This document shows positions 4,903-5,636 of a DNA stretch of 5,636 nucleotides, in pieces. The notes below the pieces were generated by a model. The model did not search any database and was not told where the DNA came from. It worked only from the letters and a program-made list of their open reading frames with translations. The translations under genes and the position numbers were made by a program. The stretch's first letter is position 1. Every line of letters starts with the position of its first letter. The DNA is taken from NCBI GenBank assembly GCA_026421105.1, contig JAPKDI010000100.1, forward strand, positions 1-5,636, given 5' to 3'. Source of the DNA: Alphaproteobacteria bacterium (GTDB taxonomy: Bacteria; Pseudomonadota; Alphaproteobacteria; SHVP01).

Positions 4903-5636
4903 GCGGCCCAATCCCATGTCCAGGTGAGCTTCGAGACGGCAGAATACACCGCCAATGCGGACGCGCTCGGCACCCTGCGCATGCTCCAAGCAATCCGAAT
5001 ACTCAAGCTTGAAGACACCGCGCGGTTCTACCAGGCGTCGACGTCTGAGCTCTACGGCAAGGTTGCCGAGATCCCGCAGAACGAGAACACGCCCTTTCAG
5101 CCGCGAAGCCCATACGCTGCGGCCAAGCTCTATGCCTACTGGATGACCGTGAACTACCGCGAGGCATACGGCATGCACGCCTCCAACGGCATCCTGTTCA
5201 ATCATGAGGGGCCGACACGCGGCGAAAGCTTTGTTACACGCAAAATCACGCGCGCCGTAGCCGCGATTGAGACCGGCACACAGGATTGCCTGTATATCGG
5301 CAATCTTGATGCCACGCGTGACTGGGGCCACGCCCGCGATTATGTCGAAGGCATGTGGATGATCGTCCGGCACGACACCCCGGATGATTTTGTCCTGGCA
5401 ACCGGAGAGACCCATTCGGTGCGCGAATTCGTCGAACTTTCATTTGCCACCGCCGGCCGCCGGATAGAATGGCGTGGCACGGGAACCGATGAATGCGGGT
5501 TCGATGCCGCAAACGGCGACGTTCTGGTGGGCGTAGATACGAGGTGTTTTCGGCCAACGGGAGTCGCGGCCCTTCACGGCGATCCGTCGAAGGCCCGCAG
5601 CGTATTAGGCTGGCATCACAAGACGGGGTTCGAAGA
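4903..5636 (+). pseudogene. gmd: GDP-mannose 4,6-dehydratase, N-terminus missing, runs off the window
   Basis: GDP-mannose 4,6-dehydratase makes GDP-4-keto-6-deoxymannose, the precursor of GDP-fucose, GDP-rhamnose and related surface sugars. It is an extended SDR enzyme that uses bound NADP. The frame opens at [11 protein letters not shown] (4903), equal to about residue 87 of the E. coli enzyme, and stays open to 5636, near residue 355. Visible marks are the catalytic Thr and Glu in STSELYG (5041-5049), the Tyr and Lys of YAAAK (5113-5127), [27 protein letters not shown] and HSVREFVE. The N-terminal Rossmann strand with the glycine loop is absent, and sequence before 4903 is unrelated, so the product could not bind its cofactor. 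Some usually conserved positions differ (NHEGPTRG for [16 protein letters not shown] for DPRYFRP-like). No ribosome binding site fits the first internal ATG at 4981. The frame lacks a stop in the window, so the 3' end is unknown. Confidence 0.9.

Noticed and set aside
4564..5415. 283-codon minus-strand frame
   Set aside because: It runs antisense through both the gmd homology and the receiver remnant, crosses the junction, and its product matches no family I know.

Overview
The window looks like a piece of an alphaproteobacterial chromosome. GC is fairly high. The chemoreceptor's HAMP region and C-terminal end are of the kind seen in Rhodospirillales-like alphaproteobacteria, and the chaperonin has alphaproteobacterial traits such as a PGGG turn. 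This placement is an inference from protein style, not from a marker gene. Only two genes look fully intact: a divergent GroEL-type chaperonin and an AhpD-like peroxidase-related enzyme. Around them lie remains of three other genes: a chemoreceptor, a CheY-like receiver and a GDP-mannose 4,6-dehydratase.

Layout. Bases 47-1723 (minus) encode an orphan chaperonin with no groES beside it. Bases 1764-1794 hold a strong intrinsic terminator on the minus strand, which closes the transcription unit to its right. Bases 1850-3295 (minus) are a methyl-accepting chemotaxis protein that lacks its N-terminal part and is cut by two in-frame TAG codons inside the HAMP domain. Its last 343 codons are still an open frame. 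Bases 3296-3946 (minus) are the peroxidase-related enzyme, with a good ribosome binding site and a plausible promoter. Its TAG stop is directly followed, in the same frame, by the chemoreceptor remnant.

Bases 3947-4295 are a non-coding, locally AT-rich spacer between divergently oriented genes, with a notable inverted repeat. Bases 4296-4680 (plus) spell a complete single-domain response regulator if three one-base frameshifts are corrected. All its key receiver residues survive. Bases 4681-4902 are a junction region with no recognisable gene except a 37-codon minus-strand ORF that has a textbook Shine-Dalgarno sequence. From 4903 to the window end (plus) runs a GDP-mannose 4,6-dehydratase that lacks about its first 87 residues, including the nucleotide-binding loop.

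How the parts work together. I see no common pathway. The chemoreceptor and receiver would fit a chemotaxis or signalling context, the dehydratase would feed GDP-fucose or GDP-rhamnose type surface sugars, and the peroxidase and chaperonin are stress functions. The main message is decay and rearrangement: truncations at about 3296 and 4903, nonsense codons, homopolymer-associated frameshifts and a small tandem duplication at a start codon. Either this is a degenerating accessory region, or part of the signal reflects sequencing or assembly error. I did not find a convincing new biological system.
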